DNA from: Edaphochlamys debaryana
Lineage: Eukaryota; Chlorophyta; Chlorophyceae; Chlamydomonadales
Reading direction: 5' to 3'
Assembly: GCA_016858145.1 (NCBI GenBank)
Contig: JAEHOE010000080.1
Location: 1-64,000, forward strand
Length of the DNA: 64,000 nt
Shown here: positions 51,301 through 63,700 of the stretch, piece by piece
Numbering within the stretch: position 1 is the first letter of the stretch
Layout: each line of letters starts with the position of its first letter
Program-made: the position numbers and the translations under genes
The notes under the pieces: generated by a model
What the model saw: the letters and a program-made list of their open reading frames with translations, nothing else
Told to the model about the DNA's origin: nothing
The model's database searches: none

Positions 51301-51905
51301 ACTTTGTGCCTGCACGAGGGACAGGGGCATCCCATGCGTCTATCAGGAGCAGCGCAGGGCGAGGCCTTTGACCCGGTGCACCTCCGGCCCAGCCCCACAG
51401 TTGGGCTTGAGCTGCTTGGCTTCATGGTCCGAGGGGGCAATGAGGGACGCGTCCACAGACTTGGCGCTGGCCAGGGCGCCCGGGATGTCTATAGCTGCGG
51501 CTGCCGCATCGTCCGGCTCCTTAGCCCATGCGCTGTACACATGAGTAGAGTTAGCGGCATCCGCGCGGCGGGGACTCCTGAGGGCGGGGTGACGGCGATC
51601 GGTTGGTCAGATGGCTGGGTCAGGGGCAGGAGTCCCAGGCGAGCCCGTTGCCTACCTGTTGAGGAGGCCACGCCGCAACAAGGGCACAGTTGTCGAGGGC
51701 GGTGTTAGCACACATTCGAAACAGTAGTTACAGTCATCGACGTGCGGAAGGGGCTCGGGGGCGACGTGCACCTGCGCCGACAGGGGGGATGGGCTGGCCT
51801 TGAGTTACCCTGCGAACCATCTCCCAGCTGCGCATGATAGCTTACGAGCTCCACTGCCAGCATCAGCAGAAGGATGACGCGTGAGCCGGCTCCAACACGG
51901 GGCAT
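48378..51905 (-). CDS. Predicted secretory-pathway atypical kinase (FAM20 / four-jointed-like)
   Basis: Likely start ATG 51905 with a membrane anchor or signal (VILLLMLAVELV). Readable minus-strand exons in order: AKEPDDAAAAAIDIP near 51370-51530; TVTLESMQGVTIAPPGMGGV and KRYIVKA near 51155-51300; MYCMPYSRAP near 50890-50990; RLNDECGASGL near 50670-50720; FAGYHIRWHGVWLEEAPGAP and GAEQLLINVLTTRLN near 50380-50590; ILDLLTAQCDRHGENVFITA near 50083-50166; VQFIDNDKALG near 49636-49718; then RTGYWGTHPWGVWETYRRQE, DYR, GRIGRAYPEGL, ARDMLRLGFEGAL and a CC plus CNEC tail, stop 48378-48380. The D-R-H-x-E-N motif followed by I-D-N-D resembles the catalytic loop and metal-binding site of FAM20/four-jointed Golgi kinases. 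It may phosphorylate secreted proteins. Exon borders are approximate and kinase activity is inferred. Confidence 0.6.
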
Positions 51906-53387
51906 CGCATGTTGTGCTGCCGCGCGGCAGCGACTCGTGCTAATGCTATCTCCGTTCCCTACAGCATTCAACGTGATTGGCCCTTATAATGCTCAAGTCG
52001 CCATGAGTCCATCGGCACAGCTGCAGCGTCCTCTTTCCAGGTGTACCCTCATCTGCTTAGCCTGTTTCCTAGTAGTTTTACTCAACAGCAGCAACATGGC
52101 CCGCCGTTCGTATGCTCGCGACATGCACCGACAGCTGGAAGTGCTGCCGTACTGTTACGGCCATACTGGAAGCGCGGTCCCCAGCCGCGCTGCACAGCTT
52201 TGGGCTTTGGGATTATCGTATCGAAGAAAGTGAGCAGACTGGCAACCCATATATGGCACAGAACCTTGCTACGCTTCAGCCCATCGTAGGAATTGGTGTG
52301 GCCGACGTCTTATCGCCACCTCCCGAAGAGGAGGACGTAGCCCAGGGGGAGGGCCAGCGCGGGGCCGGGGAGGAAGGAGAAACGGGCGACGAGGGTGCGC
52401 GAGAAGCAAGGCCAGCAAAGTGCGACGAATGCACGGGGCCGGGGGGGACGGAGGCGGAGGCGGAGGTGGAGGAGCGCTCGGTTCGCTGTGGCCGTCGCGC
52501 AAGGGGTGACAACGGGCGCACGCAACGCATGATGGAACCTGCGAGGAAGCTGAGCTGAGCTGGGCTGTGGAGAGGGCTGCAGGCTGCGAGTGCGATGTGC
52601 AGGAGGGACAGCTGAGGGGGCCAAAGTGTACGTGCAGGCTGCAGGCTGCAGCAGAGGGCTGATGGCTGATGGGGAGCGGACAGAGGGCACAGAGACACGG
52701 GCAAGCTGTTGGCGGGGGCTGCTTGGCGCGGCTCGAGTCGCCATGGGGGGGCTAAGGCTGGGCGGCGGCGCCCCCCTTCACGCCCGTTAGAATGCCACCC
52801 TCCACCCTCCGAAATTCACGCTGGCAGCCGTAAGCAACACTATCAGGGAGGAGGTGCTGCTCGTCACAGCTAGTAGGCTTAGCTGTAAGGGCTGTCTTTG
52901 GCAGGGGCCTATCAGCCCATGGTCCTCGACTCCTCGGTGGCACTAATAGGAGCATCACCCAGGGGTTCTCGTGGCCGGGAAACGCGATCAAGACGCTCAG
53001 TGCGGGTTCCTTTTGCATAACGGTTACACACAGGGTGCTCTCCAAGAAGCTCCCCAGCTCCCACCAGCGACGCCTGCCACGGAGGCAGCGTGTAGCGCGT
53101 GGTCCTGCCCGCCCGACTCCTGCCCGCTCCTGCGCACTCCTACCCTTCTCACCCATGTCCCCGCCCCCGAGTCTTGCGCCCAAGTCTCCGGATTACGAAG
53201 CCTCACCTATGAAAGCACGACACCTAGCTCCAGTTCTGCGTCAAGCATATGCAGTATGCCCTCTTCGGGCATTAGTCACCTAGCTCTGTGTCCCTGCCCA
53301 TCCCGCTGAAACATCTGAGTCACAGTCATGCGCATCGGCGCCCACGCTGCATTTATTTAACACAATGCAGCTGGCCACATGCTCCGC
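51906..53387. other. Intergenic with a dispersed-repeat copy
   Basis: No supported gene between the kinase-like gene and P3. A copy of the 25655-25935 repeat core lies at 52400-52425, and a probable P3 3'-end signal at 53024. Confidence 0.5.
53024..53028 (-). terminator. Candidate TGTAA signal of P3
   Basis: Minus-strand TGTAA about 360 bases beyond the P3 stop, similar in distance to the P2 signal. Confidence 0.5.
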
Positions 53388-55537
53388 TTACAGGCCACGG
53401 TACGAAGCATAGTACACCTACGCATGGGGTGCAAGGAGGGAGTGGGGTCAAGCGGAGTGCGAGCGGCATCAGACCTACTCTCACGCCTTCGGTGGCAAAG
53501 CAACCATCAGCCCTCCCCGCATGCCTTCTTTGGCAAACTAATTACTGCCTCCCCAAGGACCCCCGCGCTCACCGGGCAGCAGTCGTGGGATCCGCCGTTC
53601 ATGAGGGTGGCCCACACGGTCTGCTTGCCGTCGTCCGAGGCAGTGATCTGCTTCAGGGTGCGGCCCGCCTTCATGGTGAAGCAGATCGAGGGGCGAGCCT
53701 CGTCCACAGCGGCCACGGTCCAGTCCAGGTTGGGGATGCGGAGGGAGTCGTCGTTGTTGCCCGGGCCCATGGCGTCCCAAGACTCTGCGGGAGGGAAGGG
53801 CGGGACAAGGAGTTGACAGTCCCATCCTGGAGTCATGGAACCCGGTGACGCATCGCCATGCTCCCGCGCATACGCGCCTCCTCCCCTTTACCTTCCCCCT
53901 CGCCTGGGCAACCCTCCCAACACTCACGCTCAACGCGCTTGTTGGGCGAGCCGTTGCCGTAGGTGATGAAGATGCGGTCAATGTAGCTGCGCTTGGCGTA
54001 GTCGAACCAGAACTCAGCCTTCTCCAGGTAGTCCTGGCCGTTGCAGTAGGTCGAGTTCTGTAGGGAAGAGCGCGCGAGGGGAGTGGGGAGGGCGGTGGTC
54101 AGAACACCATGATGGCAGCTTGCACCCCTAGTGATGACAATCAAACCCTCCAAAGCAGCACACCATACTTCACGCCCGGGCTACCGGTACTCACGCGCAT
54201 CTGGATGGGCTCCTTGGAGATGATGTCAACGCAGTAGGTCAGGCCAGTGTTCTTGCGGCCAGCCATCACGCGGACAGTGTTGGCCATCTTGAAGGGGGTG
54301 ATGCCGTGGCGCTTGTCGCACTCGCAAGGAGGCCACTCAACGGGCTTCGGGGGCGGGGGAGGGGGAGGGGGAGGAGGGGGGGGAGGAGGCGAGGGCGACG
54401 GCGGGGGAGGGGGAGGGGGGCACCACTTGGTGGTGGGGCAGCACTTGTGGTGCCAGATCGAGCTGTCGGGGTTCCACTGGGCCACCTGCCAGCAGCCGTT
54501 GCCGCGGGACAGGCCCTCCAGGGTGCGGCACTGAGGGATGGCAGAGGTGATCTTGATGCACAGGCGCTTGCCGTTGGCGCTGGCGCCAGAGAGGCCCAGC
54601 TTGTCAACGGACAGGACACCGCCCTCCACGGTGCGGTCGGGCTGAGAGGCCACGGAGCGGAAGATGGGGGGGATCTTCATCTCCGGCTCGGAGTCCGGAG
54701 AAGTCAGCATCTTGCCGTCCAGGTAGGCCTCGGCCTTGAAGGTCTGGTCAGCGGCGCAAGAGAGCTCTGGGGTGGAGGGCAACCAAGGGCCAGGAAACGT
54801 CAGGTCAGGCCATGCCAGGGAGGCCGGGGAAAGGGCAGGGCAGGCCTTTGCTTTCCCTGGGTTTGAGCAGCTGTCAAGCGGAAAAGCAAGAGGGTGGGGC
54901 TGGACTCACTAACGTCAAGCTCGAACTTGTCGAACGCCTCCGTGCAGCAAGGAGCCAGGGGCAGGGGCTTGCCCTTGGAGTCGAACTTGTTGTCCGTGCA
55001 CTGGGCGGTGTTGTAGGTCACCTCCCAGCAGATGCCCTCACGCGGGTTCTGCGTGACGGCGTAGCTCACGGACCACACGCTCTGGCGCGTGAGGCGCTCG
55101 CAAGTGCCATAGGGGAAGAGGATAGGGGTCTCCCAGGGGTCGGTAACCTTCTCTGCTAGCGCTGCCGACCTGCAATGGCACCAGCAAGGAGGGTATAGGT
55201 CACAAACCGTCACGGCCAACGGGGACGGACAATGGAGAGCATTCCAGGGTCTAGTTAGATACGACGCTGCTTGGGATTAAATGGCCATGTGAATGCAGCG
55301 CGCCTTTTCCGTCAAGCTTGCATGCCAGCAGCGGGTTTCAGCTCGGCACGCGATTGGCCCTAGCGGCGCATCAGTGCAGCGTGTAATGCGTCAAGACGGC
55401 TGCGCTTGCACAGGCGCTAGCCATTATGTGACACCTGCCAGCTGCTCCGAGTTCCTTAGTCCCGCCGTCCACCCGCCGCGGCCGACAGCGACTCACGCGA
55501 ACGCCAAAAGCGCGATGGCGACCACCGCGCGCCGCAT
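53388..55537 (-). CDS. Pherophorin P3: two pherophorin domains joined by a poly-Pro linker (414 aa)
   Basis: Six exons with lengths identical to P2: 55497-55537, 54910-55169, 54195-54766, 53928-54057, 53573-53784, 53388-53417. The signal peptide is MRRAVVAIALLAFASAALA. The protein differs from P2 at only a few places, for example CWEVTYN for CWDVTYN and SKEPIQMR for TKEPIRMR, and the poly-Pro linker is the same length. Introns differ clearly from those of P2, and the last acceptor is GCGTAG rather than CCTCAG. Role as for P2: secreted wall glycoprotein. The recent common origin, or continuing gene conversion, is discussed in the findings. Confidence 0.94.
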
Positions 55538-58341
55538 TTTGAAGCTCACAGCAGCTCTTGGCTGCCTGCAGACCACAGAAGTTCGCTGGTGTGAGCAAGA
55601 ATGCTTCTGTCTGCGTCGCTGCTCTTCTGCAGTTCAGCAAGCAACACGGCTCACCCTAACTATGTAGTAAGGAGCGGCTGCTGAACGAGTGGAGACAATG
55701 GGACGACGACTGCACAGTGCCAAGTCCAAGCTCTACAAGCTCTGCAGCGGCGGGCGCGGACGGTCGTACCGGCGGGCCTGTGCCGGCTCCAGCTCTGCTC
55801 CAGCTGTCGCCCCGGTTGCGCGCGCAACGCGCCGTAATAGCGAGCTGTCACAGCATAGCTCCAAGGTGGCGGGTGAGGGCTCAAGCTGTGCCGAGGAGCT
55901 CGGCACAGTGCCGCAATTCCGCTCTGTCCGGCTTTGTATTCTTAGCCGCATGGAGGCGCCAAAGCATGTTCATCCTGTTAAATTGCTATTTGGGCTCTTG
56001 CACTGCGCGGTCACGGCAGTCTGGTGCTCCACGCAAGCACGGGTTGCACCCGCGCTTGCTGGCGCTTGTGGGGCGCGAAGCCTTGAACCCTTCCCCCCGT
56101 TGGGTTATACCGGGTTACCGAGTGCGGGCGCCGTCACGGCTCATGCGCGGCACTACCACTGCCTTCAGGGTGCGTTGGGCTAGCACTCCACCGCAAGACG
56201 TGGGCCGTGGCGTGAGCGGCAGTAAGGCGGGGATGGAGGTGGTCAGGAGGCGGTGTGGGGGGGCGAGTCACGGGCGTCGAGATGCGGGACCGGGTAGCCA
56301 GTGCAAGGCCAGGTCGCCGCTTAAACGCGGAGGGCCGGGCGGAGTTGTGCTTGATGCTGTGATGTTGAGGCGGGTGGTGGTAAGGTGAACAGAAGGGCAA
56401 CCCTGCTGCAACGCATAAGAGGGCAGCAGGCGAGCGGCACAAGCACCACGGCCAACCGGGACCGCCCTTCATGTGTGGGGAGCCGGAGGGGGCGGGGGTT
56501 AGCCATTCCCTGCCTTTGCAAGGCATGTGACAGTGAGGAAGAATTTGGACAGGGCAAGGGCCTTGTACGGGGAACCCTTACGGGTGGAATGCTTTATGGG
56601 GCAGGGGGCGTGCCATGGAGAATAGCTGCCCCGACTACATCGGCCATTTCGTTTAGGCCCCGGGAGTCCCAGGGCCCCAGCAGCAGCCCCAACACGTTGT
56701 TGAGCTCGAGCTCCTCAGTGAGCCAACAGCCCCTAGTTGGCCTGGTAGCAGGCCCCGCGCCACGCTGTGCGTGGGTCAAGGGCCAGGCACGGGCCAAGGC
56801 GCGGCTGGCAGGTCGTCCACCGCGACCTGGTGACCCACCGCGCTGCCGGTTCCCGGCTAGGAGAGGATTCACACCTCGGCACCCTGATTGCCCGATTGCG
56901 AAGGCCGCATGGCCTCCTTCAGGCGCTGTGACATGTCCACCTCTTCACCATCAAGGCACAGCGTCGGGTGCCGCAGAATCAAGGCGTGCACCACATTTGC
57001 CGCCGCTCCCCTCCCCCCGCGCCCCCAGCTTTTACCCTTGAAGCATTCCCTTGTCCTGGGGCCTCTTAATGAGGCCATGCAACGAGCATACTATGCTCGG
57101 TATGCATTCCTGGGATTTGGGCTCGGTTTGCCTTCGTCCGCGTGCGCACCTAGGGCGCATTGAGCACCCTGAGCACAAGTCAGCTGCCTTGCAGTTGCTG
57201 TTGCCGTGGAGGCTTGCACCAATACACTAATGTTCAAAAACGGGGCAGATGGGCCGCAACTGTGACAAGGAGAGAGAGCCACGCTGCCGTACACTGGCTG
57301 ATGGGGGTTGGGGCGGGGGTGTGGGTAAGGACAGGAACTTGAGGCAAGGAGAGTGTCAGATGAGTACTTCTCGCTTGTTGCGCGAGGAGCCAAAATATGC
57401 CCATGCCATACCGCAAGTAAGACCGCGGCGCATTCCTTTGCGCATTGGTGGACGCATTTTAGGGGCAGGGGAAGAGATTGGCAATGTTGCGACGGAAGCT
57501 GCGCAGGGGCAGGGGTTGGCAGTAGGCCAAGGAGGGCCTAGGGGCGCGGGGGCATTCACGCAAGCTCAGAGCATTGGTCCACGTTCTGCACGCAGGGTAC
57601 TCAAACGCGGGGATAAATTTCCAGTGTTGCGAGTTGAGTCCGTTGTCTCGGGGCTGGGGATTCTGTGCTGGTCTTGGGGGCGTCGCCCCGCCCCGGAGGC
57701 GGCGGGGTTATTATAGACAACGGGGCGTAGACAACGGGCCCCCGGAGGCGGCGGGGCCGGCGACCGCGGTCTGGTACTTTGTTACACGCACGCGCCCACC
57801 ACAGGAAAAGGGAGTGCTTCCTCTATGCTCTTGTTTTTACAGTAGAACAGAACCAGCTGCGAAGGGCTGTGACGTCCCGACCCGATGCCCGCACCCGGCG
57901 CACGCGCCAGCGTGCGGACCACACACAAGCGCGTTGGCGCTAAGACCTGACCCTATAGATAAAGCGTAATTGCTGCTTCATGTAGAAGCAAAGCGCAGGA
58001 AGAAGAAAGCACTCATGCCCAGGTACGGAGCGCGCCCACCATGTCCTCAGCTTAAACTTGCAAATGCAAAGGCCGGGGTCCCGCAGCAGAGAAACAAGGT
58101 CTCGTCACTGGTGTGCACATATTGTAAACAACTTGCATAAGACACATCAGAGCGGGTGAGGCAACGCAGCTGACTGCCAAGCCTGCAACTAGCGGTCGCT
58201 CAAAGCTAGCAAGAACTCGTGCTGACAATTGCCTGCACATACGATAGCTCTTGCTGTTAAGTCTCACGTTCTGTGTAGTCGACCCCGAGCTGACCTCGCC
58301 ATTCTGGTCTTGCGTAGGCTACCCGAGCAGCTGTGCCCGAG
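55538..58341. other. Intergenic between divergent P3 and P4, with a possible coding remnant
   Basis: 2.8 kb holding the promoters of both pherophorins. On the minus strand 56869-57078 reads NVVHALILRHPTLCLDGEEV and VDMSQRLKEAM, and 56594-56690 reads NNVLGLLLGPWDSRGLNEMA. Both look protein-like but lack splice links, a start or a known family, and may be pieces of an old gene. A GC-rich motif with GGAGGCGGCGGGG occurs twice at about 57695-57750. Confidence 0.4.
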
Positions 58342-60794
58342 ATGAGGCGCGCGGTTATCGCCGTGGCGCTCCTGGGCTTCCTGTGAGTGGCTGTGCGAAT
58401 GTGGGCGCGCCGGGAAGCAATGCCTTGCGACGGGCAGGCACCTGCGCACTCGGCGCGGCGTGACCCGGAAGGAGCATCGATGATCCAGACCGGTTGTCGA
58501 GTGGCGCGGTCGGCACAGCCTGTGCCCCTCGCTAGCGCCGTGTCTTCGCCTGGCGACGGGCTGCGGCGGGCTGGCTGGGTTGGGCGTGCCAGCCTCAAGT
58601 TTGTGGAGGGCTCAGCATGCTCCAGGTGCATGCTCCACTTAGACTAAGTAGGAACGCTACATAATGTGTTTACGCGCGTCCTTCGGACATAGTTGTCCCA
58701 TGCGCTCTCTCAAGCATGGCCGCTGCCGCGCGTTGCAGGGCCGCGGCCAGCGCTCAGGACGAGGGGCGGACAATCTTCCCCTACTCGACTTGCGACAAGC
58801 TGCAGCGTGACAGCGTGTACTCCGTGTCGGCCGCGACCGGCACTGGGCCAAAGATTTGCTGGACGATCAAGTCCACGGCGTCGCAGTGCAACCCGGCTAA
58901 GCCTGAGGACCGCTTCTGCTGCGGTGCTGACCTCCACAAGTTCGAGCTGGATGTTAGTAAGTTGATTGGCGCGTGCCTCCTCCGGGTTTCGAGCCTTGGC
59001 GGGGTGGGGGGGCGGGGCCAGACGGGGGAACCGGGGTTACTGCGCGCTCGCGGGACGCTTGGGAATGAGGGACGGAGCACCCTTCCCCCTTGGTTTGCCC
59101 TTCAATACCAGTATTAACTCTTACCCTTGCTTCCCCCCCTCCCCGCCAGAGCCCTCGTGCGCCAACAACTTCGAGGCCTGGGGCTACCTGACCGCCCCCG
59201 GCTCGGACGAGGCCGTGAAGGTTGGCCGCGCCTACATCCGCGCCCCCCCGAACTCTGAGCCCGGCGAGGCCACCCTGTACGTGGCCGGCCTTGAGCTGAC
59301 CCCCGGCACCGCTGACGGCTATGAGTTCTGCCTTAAGATCACCAAGGGCATGTGCAACTCGCTCACCAAGCTCAGCCCCGGCGGCGAGCTCTGGCAGGTT
59401 GCCCTGGTCGACACCACCCACGCGTGCTGCCCCGTCACCAAGTACGCTCCTCCTCCTCCTCCCCCGTCGCCCCCGGCTCCCTGCGATGCTTGCCTGGTCT
59501 GGACGGTTAAGCACCAGAACGATGAGGAGATTCGCATTCCTTTCTTCAACAACGAGGACCGCTGCGACACCGCTACGGAGGCCATTATGGAGATGCTCAA
59601 GCCCTTCCAGTCCTCCACCTCCGGCATCATTGCCATCACCACCCCCCCCACTTGCTCTGACAACACCGTGCGCGTGTGTGTGCGCCTCTGGAGCACTGAG
59701 GAGGGCGTGCGCGTGTCCGAGGGTCTGCGCACCCTGGACAACCTGCTCTCGGTCTTCGGCATTGACAACAAGGATGACTGCCCGGCTAACCTGGACGGCC
59801 TCCTGATCAGCATGGAGAGCACCAACACCAACGGCGTTCAGACCCGCGACTGCCTGGACATCTTCCAGGCGTACGAGTGCCCCATGCTGGCCCCCCCCTT
59901 CCCCTACTGCGAGTGCGTCCGCAAGCGGTTCGTCACCCCCTTCGGCGTGTCCCCCGTGGTCACCAACCCCAAGCCCCGCAAGTACTGCGTGGCTGTCTAC
60001 ACGATGCCCATCCTCAACGGCCGCGTGAGTGAGGGGTGCTTGACGGGGTGGTTTGGGTCGCGTTGGCTGTAATACCTTGCCGTCGTGACATGGTTCCGTG
60101 CCTTCACTTGGTTCCTTGCTTGTTTGCCTGTGGCTCGTCGCTGACCTCTGCCCTCCCCTTGTCGTCGCTTGCAGTGCAACGGCAAGGACAACTCTGCCGA
60201 CACCATTGACAAGATTGAGTTCTGGTTCGACTACAAGCTGCGCTACGGTCTGGACTACATCACCATTGAGACGATGTCGGGTAGTGCCAAGACCATCACC
60301 CCCAAGGCTGGTGAGCATTGCCATGGGCACGGTGTTTGGGATACGGTACCGGGTTGCGGGCTGGCGGGCTGGTGCATGAGCTTTCTTCCTCCATGTGCCT
60401 GACCTACCTTTCGTGCCCCTCCCTCCCCCTCGCCCGACAGCCATCTGGGGTGTGCCCAAGGAGAACACCCTCAAGGTCTCCCAGCTGGGCTGGTCCCAGT
60501 CTGACGTTGACAGCAAGATGCCCCAGATCTGCTTCACCCTGAAGCGCGGCACCAGCTTCGATGACCTTGCCCTGGGCGCCAACGTGTGGAGCTCCGTGTT
60601 CGACCCCGAGCAAGTGTGCTGCCCGGTACGTGACCGGTCGGGCGGGCAAGAGTGTCCTGTTCTGCTTCGCCCCTTGGCCACAGTGGTTCAGCTATATTCC
60701 ATGTCCGTGCTTTCCGCGCCTGCGGATCCTGACCTCTGCCTGTCTTTCCCCTTCCCCGCCCTCCCCACAGACGTACTTCGGCAGCGTCTATTAA
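58342..60794 (+). CDS. Pherophorin P4: two pherophorin domains with Pro linker and spacer module (492 aa)
   Basis: Six exons, phases 2-1-0-1-0: 58342-58382, 58739-58956, 59150-60024, 60175-60310, 60441-60625, 60771-60794. Exons 1, 2, 4, 5 and 6 have exactly the lengths of P1; exon 3 is one codon longer. The signal peptide is MRRAVIAVALLGFLAAASAQ. Pherophorin domain 1, the Pro linker and the start of domain 2 are almost identical to P1. The spacer module is clearly diverged (VKHQNDEEIRIPFFNNEDRC; VRVCVRLWSTEEGVRVSEGL). It ends VCCP-TYFGSVY like P1. Expected to be a secreted cell-wall matrix glycoprotein. Confidence 0.93.
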
Positions 60795-63700
60795 GCGGAT
60801 TACCACCAATTCGCGGGCGCTTGCCAAGCAGAGGGCCCTCACCACGCGGAGCCTTGTGCGATAAAGCGCCGCGGGTGTCTGTGCTCGCCTGCGCTTCAGC
60901 GGGATGCCTGAGGGCTTTGCAGCGTAGGTCGACTGCGTTGGGTGTACTGGTGGTAATGTGTGTTTCCAGGGCTGGCGGACCAAGAGCAGAAGGGGTAGCG
61001 GCAGGGGCTGCAGGCAGTTGGGTCTGCGGGATGCGGACAGAGGGCGGTCTGTGCGGGCGTGCAAAGGCTCGTCCGCAAGCTCGCAATGATCGAGACGGGG
61101 CGCGGAGCTGGGGCAGGGAAGGGGCAGGGTGCTGTGGGGGCTGGATGGGGCTTGGGTGGGGCTTGCGGGGTGCCTTCTAGGGCGGGGTCTGACTCAGAGA
61201 TTGGACCCGATGGCAGACACGTGTGCCGCATGAGGCATGCACGCGCACGGGGGTAGAGCTGACTGCATGCACGGACGCTGAGCTTGCAAGGCCACGCAGG
61301 TGTTATAGTAGAGTCCATACCGGCCGGCAAGAGTGTTGTGCATGTACATTGCCGGTCGACAGACCGAGGAGGCGGAAGTGTGCTTCGTATGCAAGAGTAA
61401 CATCGCTCTGTGCTATGCTGTACTCGCCCGTGTCCACTGGCTGGAGTTGTCCCCCTGGCTCGTTGGCCGTGTGCGTGTGCTGCAGCTTGCTCAGCCCAGC
61501 CCTTTCGTGGTTTGACGAAAACAGGCCCCTTCGCGGTACTGTATTATGTCTGCCCAGTCAGTGCGGCTCCTCACCACGTTGCGCTGCCTTCCAACGCGGC
61601 CTCGTATCCCGTGTCCTCAGCCAAGCCTATCACGCATTCCAGTGTGCCCCGTCAGTCTCAAGCGCGTCGAGCGAGATAGGGGCGACATGTTCTTCAGGTC
61701 CTTGGGCGGATGCAGGGGTGACGGCCTCACACAGCAGGCTGTGTTGGGCGAAGAGCCTGCTGCCGTGCCCGGCCCCACCCCTTACGCACGAGGGAAGGCC
61801 GAGAACTTCTGGGCCTCCAACCCCCACGGCCCCATCCCTACAGCGGGACTCCGAGCAGCCGAGGGCCGTGCACAGCAAGGGTGGCCAGGAACCACAAACA
61901 GAGGTAGCATCGCCCTCGGGGTTAGAAGAACGTGACAGAGCACAGTATCGTCGCTGCCACACTATCGTAGGAGTTCGGTGGTTGCTGGGAGTTGTGGAGG
62001 TTGACAAGGGAGAACGACCTGTGTGTGCGCCATGCACTTGTATGGTACAGCATGCATGCTGTACAGCAGCCTCATTCCGCTCGCGGTGAGGATAGGCTAG
62101 CGCTCAGCTCCCGTCTCGTTAAGACGGGAGCACCGCTTCATGCGCCGCTTCATGCGTACTGAGACCTGTAACGTCAGAGTTGTTGCATGCCTTGCCTTCT
62201 CTACTGCCAGTCGAAGCAGTCTCTGTGCTACCCTGTCGACAATCTACTCGGAGCGCGTCTCCGCACGGCGTCCGTCAGTCGCCGTTCTCCAGCCGCGAGT
62301 CCTGGGCTACGCCCTTGGCCTTAGCTCGCAATTTTGCTCCCGGCTCTGAGCCGCCAAGGGGGGGGAGTCTTCCCAGCCGGCATCGGTATGCCACGAACCA
62401 TAGTGTGTCCTGACAAACGTCAACGAAGCGAAGCGCTTGGTTGTGGCCCTCGGGGTCTGGCCTCGTCGGTCTGAAGCTGAGCCCAGGAAACCCCTCGTCC
62501 TGACGCGTACCCTGCACCCGGCCTTCCTCTCACTCGCTCCAGGGTCTCGTCCGCTCCCCCCAGACCCCCCTGCCCACGGGGTGTCGTCTTCCTTCGCGAG
62601 CGGCCAAGGGCTACCGCTCCTCTGCGCCCACCCTTCCACATGCCAGCCCGCTGGCAGCACCCTGCATCGCGCTCGGTGCTGCGTTCCACTATGCTTCAAA
62701 CCCTGCAGCTGCGGCCTTTGCCCAGAGTGGTGGCGGAAGGCAGAGGAACGGCAACATTTGGGCACAGTGGGGAGGACGGGGGCCTTCACAATGCCACGGC
62801 TCTGGATGCACCCTAAGCACCAGCTAGCACCCGCGGATGCGGCCGCACAGCCCTGCCGCCCGCAACCCCAGTGCCCCCAGACGACCACTCGGCTGCATGG
62901 GGCCTTCTAAGAGGGGGTCCGTGGCCGCTCCCTGCACTAAACTGCCGCACCCCCGTCCCGCAGGGAGGGCAGACCCGGACTCTGGCCCCTCCTTACTTTG
63001 CGCCCGGACGCAAAGCCCGCAGCCCCTGACAGAACTCGGGTAGGGAGCTTGGCAAATACGGGAGACGCACACTCGACTGCCCTTGTGTAGAGGCGCTGAG
63101 AAACGCCGCGTCCTCCTGCCTGTGCCCGGCGCGCGGCGCCGCTCTCCCACAGGGCGTTCCTGACCCTGCCCTGACCCCGCCGTCCCGAGCAACCCGGGAA
63201 CCCGGACCCCGGCGGGGTTGTCAATCCAAACACTCTTGCAGCGAGGGCATTGGTGAACTTGTGATGTGCTCAGGTCCCTGAGCGCGGAGGCTTGAACTCG
63301 TCGCGTGCACATCTGATAGCCATGAGCATGCCGTCTGGGCCAGCCCACGCCTTTCGGCGCGCTGTAGTTCATGTCCAGCACGGTAATGCATGCAAGATTA
63401 AACTTCTGCGCTGCGCAGCGCGCACGTCGTTGTGCACCGTGCGAGCTCGCGGTCCGGGACATGCAAGTGCAAGAACTGTATATACAAGTTTCTTCGTTGT
63501 GGATGTAGGTGAGGGTTGAGGTTAGTGTGTAAGTGCTGTCGCCCGTCTCTCTCTCTCGGGCCCAGAAAAGCCCAGAACAGGTTGACCTACGCCCGCCATG
63601 CGACGCCTCAGCAAACAACAAAGCCGGGGGACGTCAACTCGGCGCATACGCATGTCAGGTAAGAAGCGCGCATGTCACTGTATCTAACGCTCGGAAGTCC

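Noticed and set aside
61223..62089. 288-codon plus-strand frame after P4
   Set aside because: Rich in Cys/Ser/Arg without pattern, no signal peptide, no splice signals and no GC-rich third position.
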